Below are positions 10,500-21,500 of a stretch of 64,000 nt of DNA, piece after piece (position 1 is the first letter of the stretch; each line of letters begins with the position of its first letter). The DNA is from Eustoma russellianum (taxonomy: Eukaryota > Streptophyta > Magnoliopsida > Gentianales > Gentianaceae): the NCBI GenBank assembly GCA_036186865.1, contig AP025042.1, positions 15,021,298-15,085,297 on the forward strand, given 5' to 3'. The position numbers were made by a program, and so were the translations under genes. The notes under the pieces are model-generated. The model saw only the letters and a program-made list of their open reading frames with translations, was not told the origin of the DNA and did not search any database.

Positions 10500-11570
10500 T
10501 GCTACACCCGGAAATTTTTGAATTAATCCTAATGTGCTAATTTAGAAATTAAGTAGCCGTTGGGTGTAACAACCATCCGGAAATTAAATTAAATATAGCG
10601 TGTCGATTATGTTCAAGGAATTGTGTAATTATATAAAAGTGTTACATAATTATAGGATAAAAGAAAATGTTAAAGGTAAATAATATATGAAAAAAAAGAG
10701 ATAGAGGGGTTCCGTAGGATAATAAAAAAATAAATAAAGTATTAATTAATGAAAGAACGTGGGTAAGTGAAATTGAGGGAAAATTAAAAGGGTAAACGTG
10801 GGTTACAGGGGGATAACCGTTCCCCCCTCCAAAATGTAGCAGGTATCGTGAATTAAAAGGGGGCAGTGGGGGATGGGATAACAGACAAAGGAAAAAGAGT
10901 AAACTACAGAAAAGAAAGAATATAGAGAAAGGGTGCAAAAACTAAGAAAGGGGAGGCGGCCAGAATAGAGAGAAGAGGAAGGAGGAAAGAGGAAGGAAAA
11001 GAAAAAGGTAGAGAAGGCAGCCGGGTTTATTCCAATCGCGTAGTTTATCTACAACAGGTAGGTTCCCTTTCCCCCTCCAATTGGTACAAATTCAAGCATG
11101 CTCTAGTGGTATTTTATGTTGTTTTGTTGTTTTAATTGTTGAATTTCATAGTATGTTTTTCAATCTGTGAAAAGCATGAAATTTGGAATTTGTGGAATGT
11201 CTGAACTGTATTGCGTGACTTTGATTTGATTTTAGGAAAAAATTTGATAATCAAAATACCACAACTTTAGTATATTTAAGGTCTTTAGTTCTTGTTTTGA
11301 CCTTAGAATAGGTTCCCATAGACTGGAAATAGGTGAAAATATAGATTGGATCGAAAAAACGGCCGCTGGTGCGCCGCACGCCCCGCTGGAAGCGGCCGCG
11401 CATGGCCTTCATGCGCGCGCAGCGGCTGCACGCGTCTCTGGCGTCTCAGCGCTGGAATTTGGGTTTTTAAAAAAATAATACGAAAAGGGCCGAAGGCCCG
11501 GACCGACGGACAAGCCAGCCCTTAACGGGCTGGCTGCACTTGCAGCAGTCCTGATCTATTTCTATTATAT

Positions 11571-11575
11571 ATACA

Positions 11576-11628
<53 letters not shown>
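11571..11628. repeat. (ACAT)n(AT)n microsatellite
   Basis: Compound run of about eleven ACAT units followed by about ten AT units in the 3' LTR of element 1, at the place where the 5' LTR has pure TA. Confidence 0.95.
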
Positions 11629-11629
<1 letters not shown>

Positions 11630-12120
11630 AATGCTGCCGATCTTAGCAGACCGGTCCAAATGGCCAGCGGACCGGGCCAACTGCTGGCCGACCTAACAAG
11701 CAGATTAAAAAAAAGACCGCGGGTATAGCAGACCGGCTCCTGACGAGCGGGACCGAAAGAAGGATGGCGGATCAGGACTGGCGAAATAGGGCCACCCAAA
11801 ATGTAATTTAATAAATATAATAATTTCTGAATTTCCATAAATGTTATTTAATTAATTTAAAATTGTAATAATTATAGGAAAAATATAAAGAAATATGAGA
11901 AAATCATAAATAAATTTGAGAAATTATAAAATGCTGAGATTAAATTATTTCTATTAAATTTCAGTAAGTGTGATAATTTATTTAATTTGGATAATTAGGT
12001 ATCAAATAGAAATGAATAGGGAAAAAATGAGAAAAAATATAGAATATGCACGATAAATGTATACAAGCCATGGAAAAATGGTTTTGACACCGAACAACGA
12101 TAAATCATTATTTGGATAAT

Positions 12121-12248
12121 AAATGGACCTAGATTTGAGCGTCAGAGGATGGTGAGGATGGGCCAGGGGCCTCAGGCAATCTTTAAATGAACCTAGATTT
12201 GAGTGCCGGAGGATGGTGAGGATGGGCCAAGGGCCTCAGGCGATTGTG
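12121..12248 (+). repeat. 64-bp tandem duplication in 3' LTR of element 1
   Basis: Two adjacent copies beginning AAATG(G/A)ACCTAGATTTGAG, at 12121 and 12185. The 5' LTR has one copy (from 3562). The duplication therefore arose in this LTR, or the 5' LTR lost a copy. Confidence 0.85.
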
Positions 12249-12390
12249 TTGTTTGCATTCATAGCACGTGCATTGCATTGATGGTGGGTCGTGACGTACG
12301 GGTCACGGACGCTCAGTATGGTGTACGGTGGCGGGGCCAAGTACACTCAGGATGGTGACTGTGGGTGGGTACGACTCACAGCCACTCAGC

Positions 12391-12559
12391 TAATTCAATA
12401 GATTACATCATCTTGTCTCTCATTACCATATTCATCTGTTTGTCGTTACCGACCCAAAGCAACCTGACAGCAAGTTAACTTTGTGTAAGCTTAAGTTAGG
12501 TTTCTCTAATGCTGATCTTCTTGTTAGGGGAAGGTCTGGGTTATGTGGAAAGAAAATAT
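12391..12559. other. Unassigned stretch between LTR and LINE
   Basis: No recognised motif before about 12480. A short frame from 12481 runs into LINE endonuclease homology, so part of it may be LINE sequence too decayed to call. Confidence 0.3.
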
Positions 12560-14498
12560 TGTTAATTTGGCTGACATACAACATTCAGCATGGTCTTCGG
12601 TCGTCTCATCTGCTTTTCTCTGTACGTACTCATGGCTTTCAATTTTGTGTGACACAACCTTCAATGATCATTTTTAAGGATGTTGCTGTGGATCATCTCA
12701 CCAGAGCAACATTTGATCATGCCCTGCTTCTATTAAAATGTAAAATTCAATCAGTAACAGGGCCTAAATCTTTTAGATTTCTCAATTCCTGGACATTACA
12801 TCCAGATTTTCTCCAGTTCATGGTCTCTTCATGGAAATCTTATCCCACAACAGGTGTTATGAAGGCTTATGTAATAAGCTTAGACTATTAAAGAAGGATA
12901 TAAAAGAATGCAATAAGGTAATTTTGGGCAATATCTTTCAAAAAGTTGAAATATTTTGGACATTACATCCAGATTTTCTCCACTTGATCACGCGTTTGCG
13001 CAGGGTCCGGGGAGGGGCCGGATCGCTTCCCGATCTGATATACGCAGCTTTACCCTACACTTTGTGAAGGGCACTTTTTCACGGGTCGAACCCGTGATCT
13101 CAAGATCACAAAGCAGCAACCTCACCAGTTGCTTCAAGGCCCGCCCTCACTAGAACAGCAATATGATCAAATGCTTAACGACGACATTAGAACTACTTAT
13201 CGCTTAGTAAGGTTGAGCTTATTAAAGTATCTCAGCAAAGGAAAAGGTTTTTGGCAGCAGAAGATACATGTTTAATGGTTGAGAGAAGGAATATCACCGC
13301 TTTCATTCTTACACTTCTAGAAGAAGGAGATAATCCTATGTTTTCTAGAATGCCTACTGTGGATGAAGTTAAAGAAGCTGCTTGGCAATTAGAGCTGGGG
13401 CTGATAGATACAATGGCTTGTTTTTTAGAAACTGTTTGAGAGTCATAAAAGAGGATGTTTCTAAAATTGTGCAAGAATTTTTCTTGGTTTGCTGGTATAT
13501 ATTGCTCTGCCTAACTCTATGGTTGCCCTTGTACCTAAATGTGAAATACTACCACTTTTTGGTGACCTTAGGCCTATTTCTTTCTTCATTTATGTGCAAA
13601 ATTAACACTAGGATCTTGCCATCTAAGCTCAGGACTATTTTGCTTAAACTCATATCCCAAAATAGGCTGGTTTCATGAGAAAGAGGGATATCACAGAACA
13701 TGTTCTCTTGACAAATGAATTGGTCCATTTGATAGATAAGACAAGCAAAGGCTCTAATGTCATTCTAAAACTTAATACGAAAAATGCCTTTGATAGAGTC
13801 AGATGGGACTACCTGAGGGCTATTATGATCAAACTGAGTTTCTCTACTGCCTTTCTATGAATAATCTTTAATCATCTTTGAGAGCACTCACAATTCTATT
13901 TTTGTGAATGGTACTCCATGTAGTTTCCTTAAATCTGAAAAGGGAGTTAAGTAAGGAGATCCACTGTCTTATGTACTGTGTGTTCTAGCTTCTGAGTACT
14001 ATAACAGAGAATTAAAATTCTTTATAGATTCTTGAAGTATTAAAGGCTTTGCTAATAGCAAATCATCCTTATCTTTTTTACATCTGGCTTTTGCTGATGA
14101 TCTCCTCATTTTTTTTCTCAAAGGATCTACTGCCAATTTTGCTGAAGTTTAGGAAGTTTCTGTTACAATATCAAGAGGCTTCCGGACAGCTTATCAATTT
14201 TCGAAAAAGCTGAGTTTGTAACTGCTTCTAAACTTCCTACTACAAGAATCAAAGCAACGGACAAAACTCTTTGTGTACTGATACACTTCCTAGAAAGTAC
14301 CTTGAGTTCTCAAGTATTCAAGGGTTTTAACAGAGCTTAATACTACACTAAATTAATTAAACATTTTGATTCAAAGCTCAATGGATGGTATAAAAAAACT
14401 TCTTAGTCAAGCTGGTATGCTTATTCTATTAATTATTTGCAGTCTACTATCCCTCTTCATCTTTTGGCAGCCTCTAATTTGCATAGAAGTGTTCTCAG
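12560..14498 (+). pseudogene. L1-type LINE: endonuclease C-terminus and reverse transcriptase, decayed
   Basis: Part of a plant L1-clade non-LTR retrotransposon. The endonuclease end shows VDHLTRATFDHALLLL (SDH-type motif decayed) and SFRFLNSWTLHPDFL near 12690-12815. RT motifs follow in shifting frames: DLRPISF near 13570, the motif A region KNAFDRVRWDYL near 13775, a decayed GVKQGDPLS near 13945 with a stop at the Gln, and FADDLLIF near 14093. Many stops and frameshifts are present. A SINE interrupts it at 12983-13152 and copia B ends it at 14498; it resumes at 29432. Confidence 0.8.
12983..13152 (-). mobile_element. tRNA-derived SINE, Au-like, truncated
   Basis: On the minus strand the sequence runs from a region starting GGCCTTGAAGCAACTGGTGA through an RNA polymerase III B-box-like GGTTCGACCC (near 13084-13096). 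The body has GGGTAAAGCTGCGTATA and ends near GACCCTGCGCAAACGCG. The order and wording resemble plant Au-type SINEs. It lies inside the LINE. The LINE 20-mer TGGACATTACATCCAGATTT occurs both just left of it (12957) and at 12792, so the local sequence is partly duplicated. Confidence 0.65.
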
Positions 14499-14814
14499 TG
14501 TGGAGATTCAGAGGATAACAGGAAGGGCATCAAGGAAGAGGAAGAAAACAAGTTATTTTATTCTTCTGGATAATCTAACGTGGCATGGGCATTTCAAGAA
14601 TAATTTAAGATGTCTGAAGCATGCTAACCTAGGACAGAAAGCAGCCGAAATCTTCAGAGCATTTATGATGTTTTTTTTTTCACTTTTGCATTTCCCGTAG
14701 CATTTAAGGTAGATAGGGAGACGGTTTTGTATAGCCAAAAATACTTGTATATAAGATTTGTACATCAATCAATAGAAGAAGTAAGTTTTCTGCCTTCCTC
14801 AAGAAAACTCTACA
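14499..14814 (+). repeat. 5' LTR of copia B
   Basis: 316 bp from TGTGGAGATTC to AACTCTACA. A TATA box (TATATAA) lies at 14748-14754, close to the end as expected for a short copia LTR. It is very similar to the 3' LTR at 29120. Confidence 0.93.
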
Positions 14815-14826
14815 TGGTATCAGAGC
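14815..14826 (+). promoter_or_regulatory. Primer binding site of copia B
   Basis: TGGTATCAGAGC, an exact complement of the initiator-Met tRNA 3' end, immediately after the LTR. Confidence 0.93.
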
Positions 14827-14871
14827 ATACCTAATCCATAAGAACTAAAAACTTAAGCTGTGCCAGCAACT

Positions 14872-14954
14872 ATGGCTACGAATCCACCTGAAACAAGTGA
14901 AGCCATTCCTCAACAAGAAGCTTCTAATGCACCAGGTGCACCTGGAGTAAGTGC
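14872..14954 (+). pseudogene. Copia B gag, N-terminal piece
   Basis: Starts ATGGCTACGAATCCACC about 45 bases after the primer binding site and encodes about 28 Pro/Ala/Glu-rich residues. It is cut at 14954 by the insertion of copia C. The frame continues on the far side at 24748, the 5-bp duplication AGTGC being shared by both ends. Confidence 0.85.
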
Positions 14955-16389
14955 TGTAAGGTCCGAAATACACTCTAGAGGGGGGTGAATAGAGTGTTTG
15001 GCTCTTTTGCGAAATTTTCTTGTTTTTCTCAACTCAAAAAGATATTCAAAATCAGAGCAAGAATTAGAGATGAGAGACAATGAAAGAGTACACCGGATAT
15101 GGAGTGGTTCGAATCGTAAATGATTCTACTCCACTACCACTTTGTTTCCAAAGTGTATTTTCAACAACTACTCTTCTTATTATGAACAATAAGAACAACC
15201 ACAACAACACTTACACTAACACTTTAGTGTAAGCAACAACAACAGCAACTTCTTGCACAACACACTTGTGCAACTACAGCAACTACAGCTCTTAGCAAGA
15301 ACAACTTCTTGCTTCCTCACAACTTCAACAAAAGTTCTCTTAAGAACTTCTCACAATGGGTTGAAGATATATAGTAAGGTTCACACTCTCTCACAAGTCT
15401 AAGCACAAGCTAGAGATCAAATATTTATGGTTCCTCTTGTGCTTGACTCTCTCTCAATATACAAACAATGAAGATCAAAGAAAGCTAAACAAGCTTTAAA
15501 CAAATTTACGAGTATGAGAGAAATATACAACAATGTAAAGTGAAGCTAGATGATGTTGAAAGTGTGTTTTTGTTTCATCCAAGCCTCCTCCATTTATAGA
15601 AGAAGTTCACCACGTTTTTGAGGTCTTCCACCAAGTTTTCATCTTCAAAAATGTCAAGATAGTGCCCAAATAGTCTTTAACCAACCTATGAAGTGATTTG
15701 ATCTTGGATAGCCACCCTAGAGAATCTTAGACATGGTTAAAATAGTCAAGGAAGCATGTAGTATGTTGGGTTAAAGTCCACAAGAAATTTGTGCAAGATT
15801 GGAGAGAGAAAACATCATAAATCTCCCTTGGATTTTGTTCCAACGTTTGAAAAATTTTGAATTCTGGAGACGTCGATCGATCTACGTGCCAGAGCTGAGA
15901 GATCGACGTCTCTCAGTCAGACGTCGATCGATCGACGTGAGTCTGCTGAGAGATCGACGTCTCTCAGTCAGACGTCGATCGATCGACGTGTGCCTGCTGA
16001 GAGATCGACGTCTCTCAGTCAGACGTCGATCGATCGACGTGTGCCTGCTGAGAGATTGACGTCTCTCAGTCAGACGTCGATCGATCGACGTATGTCTGGC
16101 TGAGAGATCGACGTCTCTCAGTCAGACGTCGATCGATCGACATACCTTATACTGAGAGATCTACGTCTCTCAGTTATACGTCGATCGATCCATGTCTCTT
16201 GACGTGGATCTAAGATCTCAAACGTTTTCCAAGTTTTTCATGGATCTTGCCATGTGGTACCTGAGGGGATGACGTGTTTTTCAACCGGTCTATGAGAGAT
16301 TTACGTTTCGCACATGTTTAATTTATTTTGAACTTAAGGTGTGAAATCAAACATCTTTTTATATCATCAAAACATTTTATAATCTTACA
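14955..16389 (-). repeat. 3' LTR of copia C
   Basis: 1435 bp, TGTAAGGTC to AATCTTACA. On the minus strand a TATA box (TCTATAAATG) lies at 15591-15600, downstream of the palindromic array at 15866-16195. It matches the 5' LTR at 23393 except for short indels and a different number of array units. Confidence 0.93.
15866..16195. repeat. Palindromic 51-bp tandem array in copia C 3' LTR
   Basis: About five units of 51 bp. Each has an 8-bp inverted repeat CTGAGAGA/TCTCTCAG around TCGACG, followed by the perfect 18-bp palindrome ACGTCGATCGATCGACGT. The outer units are partial or diverged. In forward translation this gives a repetitive Arg/Ser frame that is not a gene. It is placed upstream of the LTR TATA box, so an enhancer role is plausible. 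Confidence 0.9.
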
Positions 16390-16883
16390 ATCTCTCCCTT
16401 TTTGATGATTTCAAAACCAAGATTCTAAAAAGTTTTTGCTCCGTTTCAATTGTCTGAATGTTTCAAAATTTGAAAAACATCAATCTCCCCCTAAGTATAT
16501 GCACTCTTTACTTTCTACAAAAAAATCAATTTTGAACCCAATCAAAATACTCTTCCTTACATTTGCTCCCCCTCAACCAATCAACAATTTTCAATGGTTT
16601 GCATTTTTCAAACTTTTTGCCAAAAGCAATTTTCCATTGTAACACATAAGCCACTTAAGCAACATGCCATTTTGCATCAAGCCAAAAATCAATCAAATAT
16701 ACCAAGATCTTAACAGTGCCAATAATGTCAACAAGCCATAGTACCCATAGTACCAATAAGTATTGGTTTTGAAATAAGTCAAAACCAATACTTAAGTCAT
16801 TCTCCCCCTTTTTGAAAGCATCAAACAAGAGTAAAGTTAAAGCACAAACACTTTCAACACATAACTAAGCAAAAAAAAATCGT
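16390..16883 (-). other. Copia C 3' untranslated region
   Basis: AT-rich, starting with the polypurine tract next to the LTR (minus strand AAAAAGGGAGAGA). Two more stretches rich in CTCCCCCT on the plus strand (near 16485 and 16565) look like secondary polypurine tracts. No gene seen. Confidence 0.5.
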
Positions 16884-18230
16884 CTAGTCTTCATCAGATG
16901 AAAACGTGACTCCAGGAATGCACGCTTTCATCTTGGCCTTGAACTTGGCAAATCTTGATTCATGCACCGTCACTTTGCCTTTTAGCTCGTCAACCTCCTG
17001 TTGAAGACTGAGGACTTGAGCTTGGAGTGCCGGGACATTTGAGCTTAAACGACTTGTTTGAGTTTGAGTCTCCGGTTCCGGAATGGGTGCCTCATTCGGA
17101 ATGCCTTCTTCTTCTCTTTCTTCTTCCTCTTGCTCTTTCCTCATTGCCTCTTTTCTAGATTTCAGGATTTGTTGGATGTTGGCTTTGTCATAGTAGTCCT
17201 TGTGCGTTATATTGTCAACATCCATATCTTCTACATAAATTCCCGACTTCACAAGCATTCTATAGATAAGATTACTGTAGGGAAGGGCCTTGTTTTGTTT
17301 GGTTGCGGCTTCCACTACGTTCGTCATAAAAAGGTTTCCAAAGTTAACCTTCTCTCGGTTAGCTATTCTATATGCTATGTAAAAGTCGAGGTTACTAGGC
17401 AATTTGGCAGATTTACCATTGACACAGAATGTAACAATGGCAAGAAGGGTACGGTAAACCAAAGGCATATCATTAGTGTTTTTACTAGGATGAAAGCCTA
17501 AGAAGGTTTTCACCTCATCTTCGGAGACCTTCCACCTAGCCGTATCCCATTTCCAAGCATCAAACTCATAGTATCCTTCATTTGGCACACCAATCAAATT
17601 GCAGATTTTTGCAATTGTTAACCTCAAATGATGTCCATCAATAACCGAGTTTAGAGCAAAAGGAATACCATTCAAATACTCAATCCATAAGTTTGCATAA
17701 AAAAACCTTGTATACGTAGTGGACATTTTGAGCATCTCTTGTTGATTCCAAATACTCCTCCACTCTTGAAAATCTAACCACTCAATGATGTCTCTTAGTT
17801 CATCATTGCTTAGAATATCGTTTATTCTAAGCAATTTGAGTGGGATAGTGGCTCTCTCATCATCTTCCCACTTATTAAACAAATTTTGAGAATGTCTAGA
17901 GATATAACTTACGTGCCCAGGGATTAGGGGTTCCTCCAAAGCATCCTTTGCATCTTTGGTTTTGACCCAAGGGAAGTTTGAGAGGGTCAACTCACTCCTA
18001 AGCTCTTCAAGTACTTGAGCCCCACTTTCATCCATAGGTTGCTTTCTTCTAGGTTGAGAGGATTGACCACGAGAAGAGCTTGAACCTTTACCCCTAGAGG
18101 ATCTTGGTCTCTTGGTTGTATTCTTGCTTCTTGAAGACATTTGAGGAGAATTTTTAGGGCTAGAACAGTTTTTGGATATGAAATTTGGGGATTTTAGGTT
18201 GAAATGGAAGATTTCAAGGGAGGAACTCAA
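16884..18230 (-). CDS. Accessory ORF of copia C (downstream of pol, intact, unknown function)
   Basis: An uninterrupted frame of 448 codons between RNase H and the 3' LTR, on the coding strand of the element. A second in-frame ATG lies 30 codons in. The N-terminus (to about residue 65) is basic and Ser/Arg-rich. The middle (about 75-340) is globular and includes FYANLWIEYLNGIPF and LTIAKICNLIGVP, which resembles the plant 'putative plant transposon protein' family often found in such elements. The C-terminus has a Glu-rich stretch (EEEEREEEG) and a predicted coiled coil (about 400-435, VLSLQQEVDELKGKV). I see no signal peptide or membrane segment, so it does not look like an envelope protein, although SIRE-type elements carry an env-like ORF here. 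It is intact while gag-pol is broken. Confidence 0.75.
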   Translation of the reverse strand: MSSSLEIFHFNLKSPNFISKNCSSPKNSPQMSSRSKNTTKRPRSSRGKGSSSSRGQSSQPRRKQPMDESGAQVLEELRSELTLSNFPWVKTKDAKDALEEPLIPGHVSYISRHSQNLFNKWEDDERATIPLKLLRINDILSNDELRDIIEWLDFQEWRSIWNQQEMLKMSTTYTRFFYANLWIEYLNGIPFALNSVIDGHHLRLTIAKICNLIGVPNEGYYEFDAWKWDTARWKVSEDEVKTFLGFHPSKNTNDMPLVYRTLLAIVTFCVNGKSAKLPSNLDFYIAYRIANREKVNFGNLFMTNVVEAATKQNKALPYSNLIYRMLVKSGIYVEDMDVDNITHKDYYDKANIQQILKSRKEAMRKEQEEEEREEEGIPNEAPIPEPETQTQTSRLSSNVPALQAQVLSLQQEVDELKGKVTVHESRFAKFKAKMKACIPGVTFSSDED

Positions 18231-18371
18231 GATTTAATAGTGGAAATGAGTTAGACCTTGATTTGAAGATGGATTTGAAGTGGGATGCGTTTTTGGAAGA
18301 GAAGAGACGGCTGTCTTCTAGGGTTTTGCTGCTGGAATTGGAAGAAATGAGGCAGATCTGCGTTTTTGCAG

Positions 18372-18499
18372 AAATATATAGCTGCAGAATTCGATGACGT
18401 CGATCGATCGACGTCTGAGTTCGACGTACGTCGATCGATCGATGTCAGAGATCGACGTACGTCGATCTCTCGTTTTAAACACGTCGATCGTTCGACGTG
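18372..18499 (-). promoter_or_regulatory. Candidate internal promoter for the copia C accessory ORF
   Basis: On the minus strand, reading toward the ORF: a near-palindrome at 18480-18499, two more CGTACGTCGATC blocks, the perfect 20-bp palindrome GACGTCGATCGATCGACGTC at 18396-18415, then TATATATTT at 18372-18380. The ORF start is about 140 bp further on. The motif is the same as in the LTR array, with the same order of palindromes then TATA. Promoter activity is inferred. Confidence 0.5.
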
Positions 18500-18532
18500 C
18501 CCCCTATTTTGGGTTTTCCAATTTTCATCCCC

Positions 18533-21500
18533 TTAACTGATGTTTATCATTCCTAATCTTGTTCTAATTGATTCGAATGTCTCGGTGGGAAGAGATTTGG
18601 TAAAGATATCTGCCAATTGGTCATTTGTTGAAACAAACTCAATGCATACCAAACCTTTTTGGATGCAATCTCTTATGAAGTGATGCCTCACTTCAATGTG
18701 TTTTGTTCTACTATGATGAACCGGGTTTTGTGCTATACTTATGGCTGAGGTATTATCACATAAGATGAGAACTTTATCAAACTTAACATTGTAATCATTC
18801 AATGTGTTTGTCATCCAAAGTAGTTGTGCACAACATGAAGCGGCCGATATGTATTCGGATTCCGCCGTTGAAAGTGACACACTATTTTGTTTCTTGGAAA
18901 ACCAAGAAACTAAGCAATCTCCAAGGAATTGACATGTTCCGGACGTGCTTTTCCTATCAACAAGGTTTCCGGCATAGTCGGAGTCACTATACCCTCTTAA
19001 ATCAAAACATCCATTTTTGGGATAAAACAATCCAAAGTTCAAAGTTCCTTTTCAATACCTAAAGATACGTTTAATGGCAACTAAATGCGATTCCTTAGGC
19101 ATACTTTGAAATCTAGCACATAAGCACACAGCATGCAAAATATCCGGCCTACTAGCAGTCAAATAAAGTAAACTACCAATCATACCCCTATATTTTGTTA
19201 CCTCAACCGGCTTTCCTTTTTCGTCTTTGTCAAGCTTTGTACTTGTGCTCATCGGAGTGCTCACACTTCTTCCATCCTCGAATTTGTACTTCTTGAGCAA
19301 ATCCTTCGTATACTTTGTTTGAGATATGTACACTCCATTTTGAGTTTACTTGATTTGTAGACCAAGAAAGTAGTTGAGTTCACCCATCATACTCATTTCA
19401 AATTCTCCTTCCATCAATTTAGCAAAATGCTCACAAAGAAATCATTAGTAGCACCAAATATGATATCATCCACATAAATTTGAACAAGCAATTGATGGTT
19501 TCCTTGTTCTTTAATAAAAAGAGTAGTGTCGACTTTTCCTCTTGAAAACTCGTTTTCAAGTAGGAAGTTACTTAATCTATCATACCAAGCCCTAGGAGCT
19601 TGTTTAAGTCCATAAAGGGCCCTTTTTGAGTCTAAAAACATGATTTGGATAATCATGATTTTCAAACCCGGAGGTTGAGCTACATAGACCTCTTCTTGAA
19701 TTATTCCATTCAAAAATGCGGATTTCACATCCATTTGATATAGTTTGAAATCCTTATAGCATGCATATGCTAATAACATCCTAATAGCTTCTAACCTAGC
19801 TACGGGGGCAAACGTCTCATCATAGTCTATGCCTTCCTCTTGCCTATAGCCTTGAGCTACTAACCTAGCTTTGTTTCTAGTGATGTTTCCTTTATCATCC
19901 ATTTTGTTTCTAAATACCCATTTAGTGCCAATTACAGGATGATCACTAGGTTTAGCAACTAATTCCCACACATCACTTCTTTCAAATTGATTTAATTCTT
20001 CTTGCATAGCTAATACCCAATCTTCAACATTTATTGCTTCTTTTATATTTTTAGGCTCAACTTGTGAAATGAAGGCATTTTCATTGAATTTTCTCCTTGT
20101 CATTACACCTTGGCTAGTTTCACCTAGTATCAACTCTTTAGGGTGATCTTTCCTATATTTATATGAATCCGGCAAATTTGAGGTATCCCCTCATACTTCT
20201 TCATTTTCAACCTTAGGTTCAAGTGGATCAATCCTGAGGTCAATAACAATATTACCTTTTGGATTCTCAAATTTCTCTATATGGCTTACTTCAATTATTT
20301 CATCATCATCATCGTCATCATTAATGTTTGATTTGTCCTCATGAGTTCACTGAATTTTACATGAATTGATTCTTCAACTTTCATGCTTCTTTTATTATAT
20401 ACTCTAAATGCCTTGCTATTTTGAGCATAACCCATAAAGATTCCTTCATCCGCTTTGAAGTCGAGTTTATCCAAGTTGTCTTTGGTGTTTAGTATAAAAC
20501 ACTTACAACCAAAAACCTTGAAATAACCAATATTTGGTACTCTACCTTTCCAAAGCTCATAAGGAGTCTTTTTGAGAAATGGTCTCAAATAAACTCTATT
20601 GATCACATGACAAGCGGTATTTACCGCTTCGGCCCAAAATATTTGGGTAGCACAAATTCATTTAGCATGGCTCTACTCATTTCTTGAAGTGTTCTATTTT
20701 TCCTTTCCGCAACACCATTTTGTTGAGGAGTTCTTGGAGCTGAAAAATTGTGTCCATACCCTTTGGATACACAAAATTCTTGAAATTCTCCATCAAACTC
20801 ACCACCTCTATCACTTCTAATTTCCTTAATTGTGTCTTCTCTTTGATTTTCTAATCTCTTACAGAGCTTGATAAATTCTTGACATGCATCATTCTTTTTA
20901 GCTAAGAACATTACCCAAGTGTACCTAGAGTAGTCATCTACCACCACAAAGGTGTAATGTTTTCCACTTAGGCTTGCTGTACCAATATCCCCATACAAAT
21001 CCATATGAAGCAATTGTAGAGGTTTGGTGGTGGAGATTTCACTTTTGGGCTTGAAACTTGTTTAACAAGCTTTGCTTTTTGACAAGTGTCACATAAGCCA
21101 TGGTTTTCGAAATTTAGTTTTGGAAGACCTTGGACTTTTTCATTTTTGCAAATCTCTTTGAAATTCTTGAAACTAATGTGTCCAAGTCGTCTATGCCATA
21201 GTTGAGTCAAATCATTTTTGGCAACTAGGCAAGAAACATTTTGTGATATCAAATCATGTGTGCTAAATTTGTAAACATCATTTTTACGAATAGCTTCGAA
21301 AACAATCTTATCGTTCTTTTTCACAACACATTTTCTTTTCACAAACTCAATTTGAAAATTAGCATCACATAGTTGGCTAACACTTATCAAATTATACTTA
21401 AGCCCTTCTACATATAGTACATTATTAATAGTAAAGGAAGAATTACCAATTTCTCCATGTCCAAGGATTTTGGCTCTCCCATTGCCAAAATGCACCGTTC

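Larger units (their letters stand above)
1911..12390 (+). mobile_element. Element 1: Ty3/gypsy chromovirus (Tekay/Del-like), rearranged
   Basis: A long-LTR gypsy element on the plus strand: 5' LTR 1911-3939, primer binding site, leader and gag start to about 4202, then foreign DNA to about 8197. The C-terminal RT, RNase H, integrase and chromodomain resume at 8198-10454, followed by a polypurine tract and a 3' LTR from 10500. About half of gag-pol is missing. Relatives in this window are element 2 (30534-40491) and element 3 (49125 onward). The Tekay/Del assignment rests on the chromodomain-like C-terminus and overall RT/IN resemblance and is an inference. Confidence 0.8.
10500..12390 (+). 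repeat. 3' LTR of element 1 (right end lost)
   Basis: Starts TGCTACACCCGG and follows the 5' LTR closely to about 12160, with the same GC-rich blocks and a TA/ACAT repeat. It then has a 64-bp tandem duplication and GGATGGTG/GTACGG repeats comparable to element 2 LTRs. Homology fades near 12390 and the U5 end (GCTACA) is absent, so the right part is truncated next to the LINE. Confidence 0.75.

Noticed and set aside
12946..12980. Repeat of the 12792-12812 sequence next to the SINE as its target-site duplication
   Set aside because: The repeated 20-mer lies about 165 bp away on the same side, not on both sides of the SINE, so it does not mark the insertion.
15799..16059. Open frame with a 17-residue repeat (RDRRLSVRRRSIDV type), also at 24222-24566
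   Set aside because: It is a reading of the palindromic 51-bp array in non-coding LTR DNA; 51 is divisible by 3, so the frame stays open by chance.
15866..16195. Regular palindromic repeats as a possible CRISPR array
   Set aside because: Units are directly tandem with no unique spacers, lie in a retrotransposon LTR, and the genome is a plant.
16884..18230. Calling the copia C accessory ORF an envelope gene
   Set aside because: No signal peptide, membrane segment or cleavage-like site is visible; only its position is env-like.
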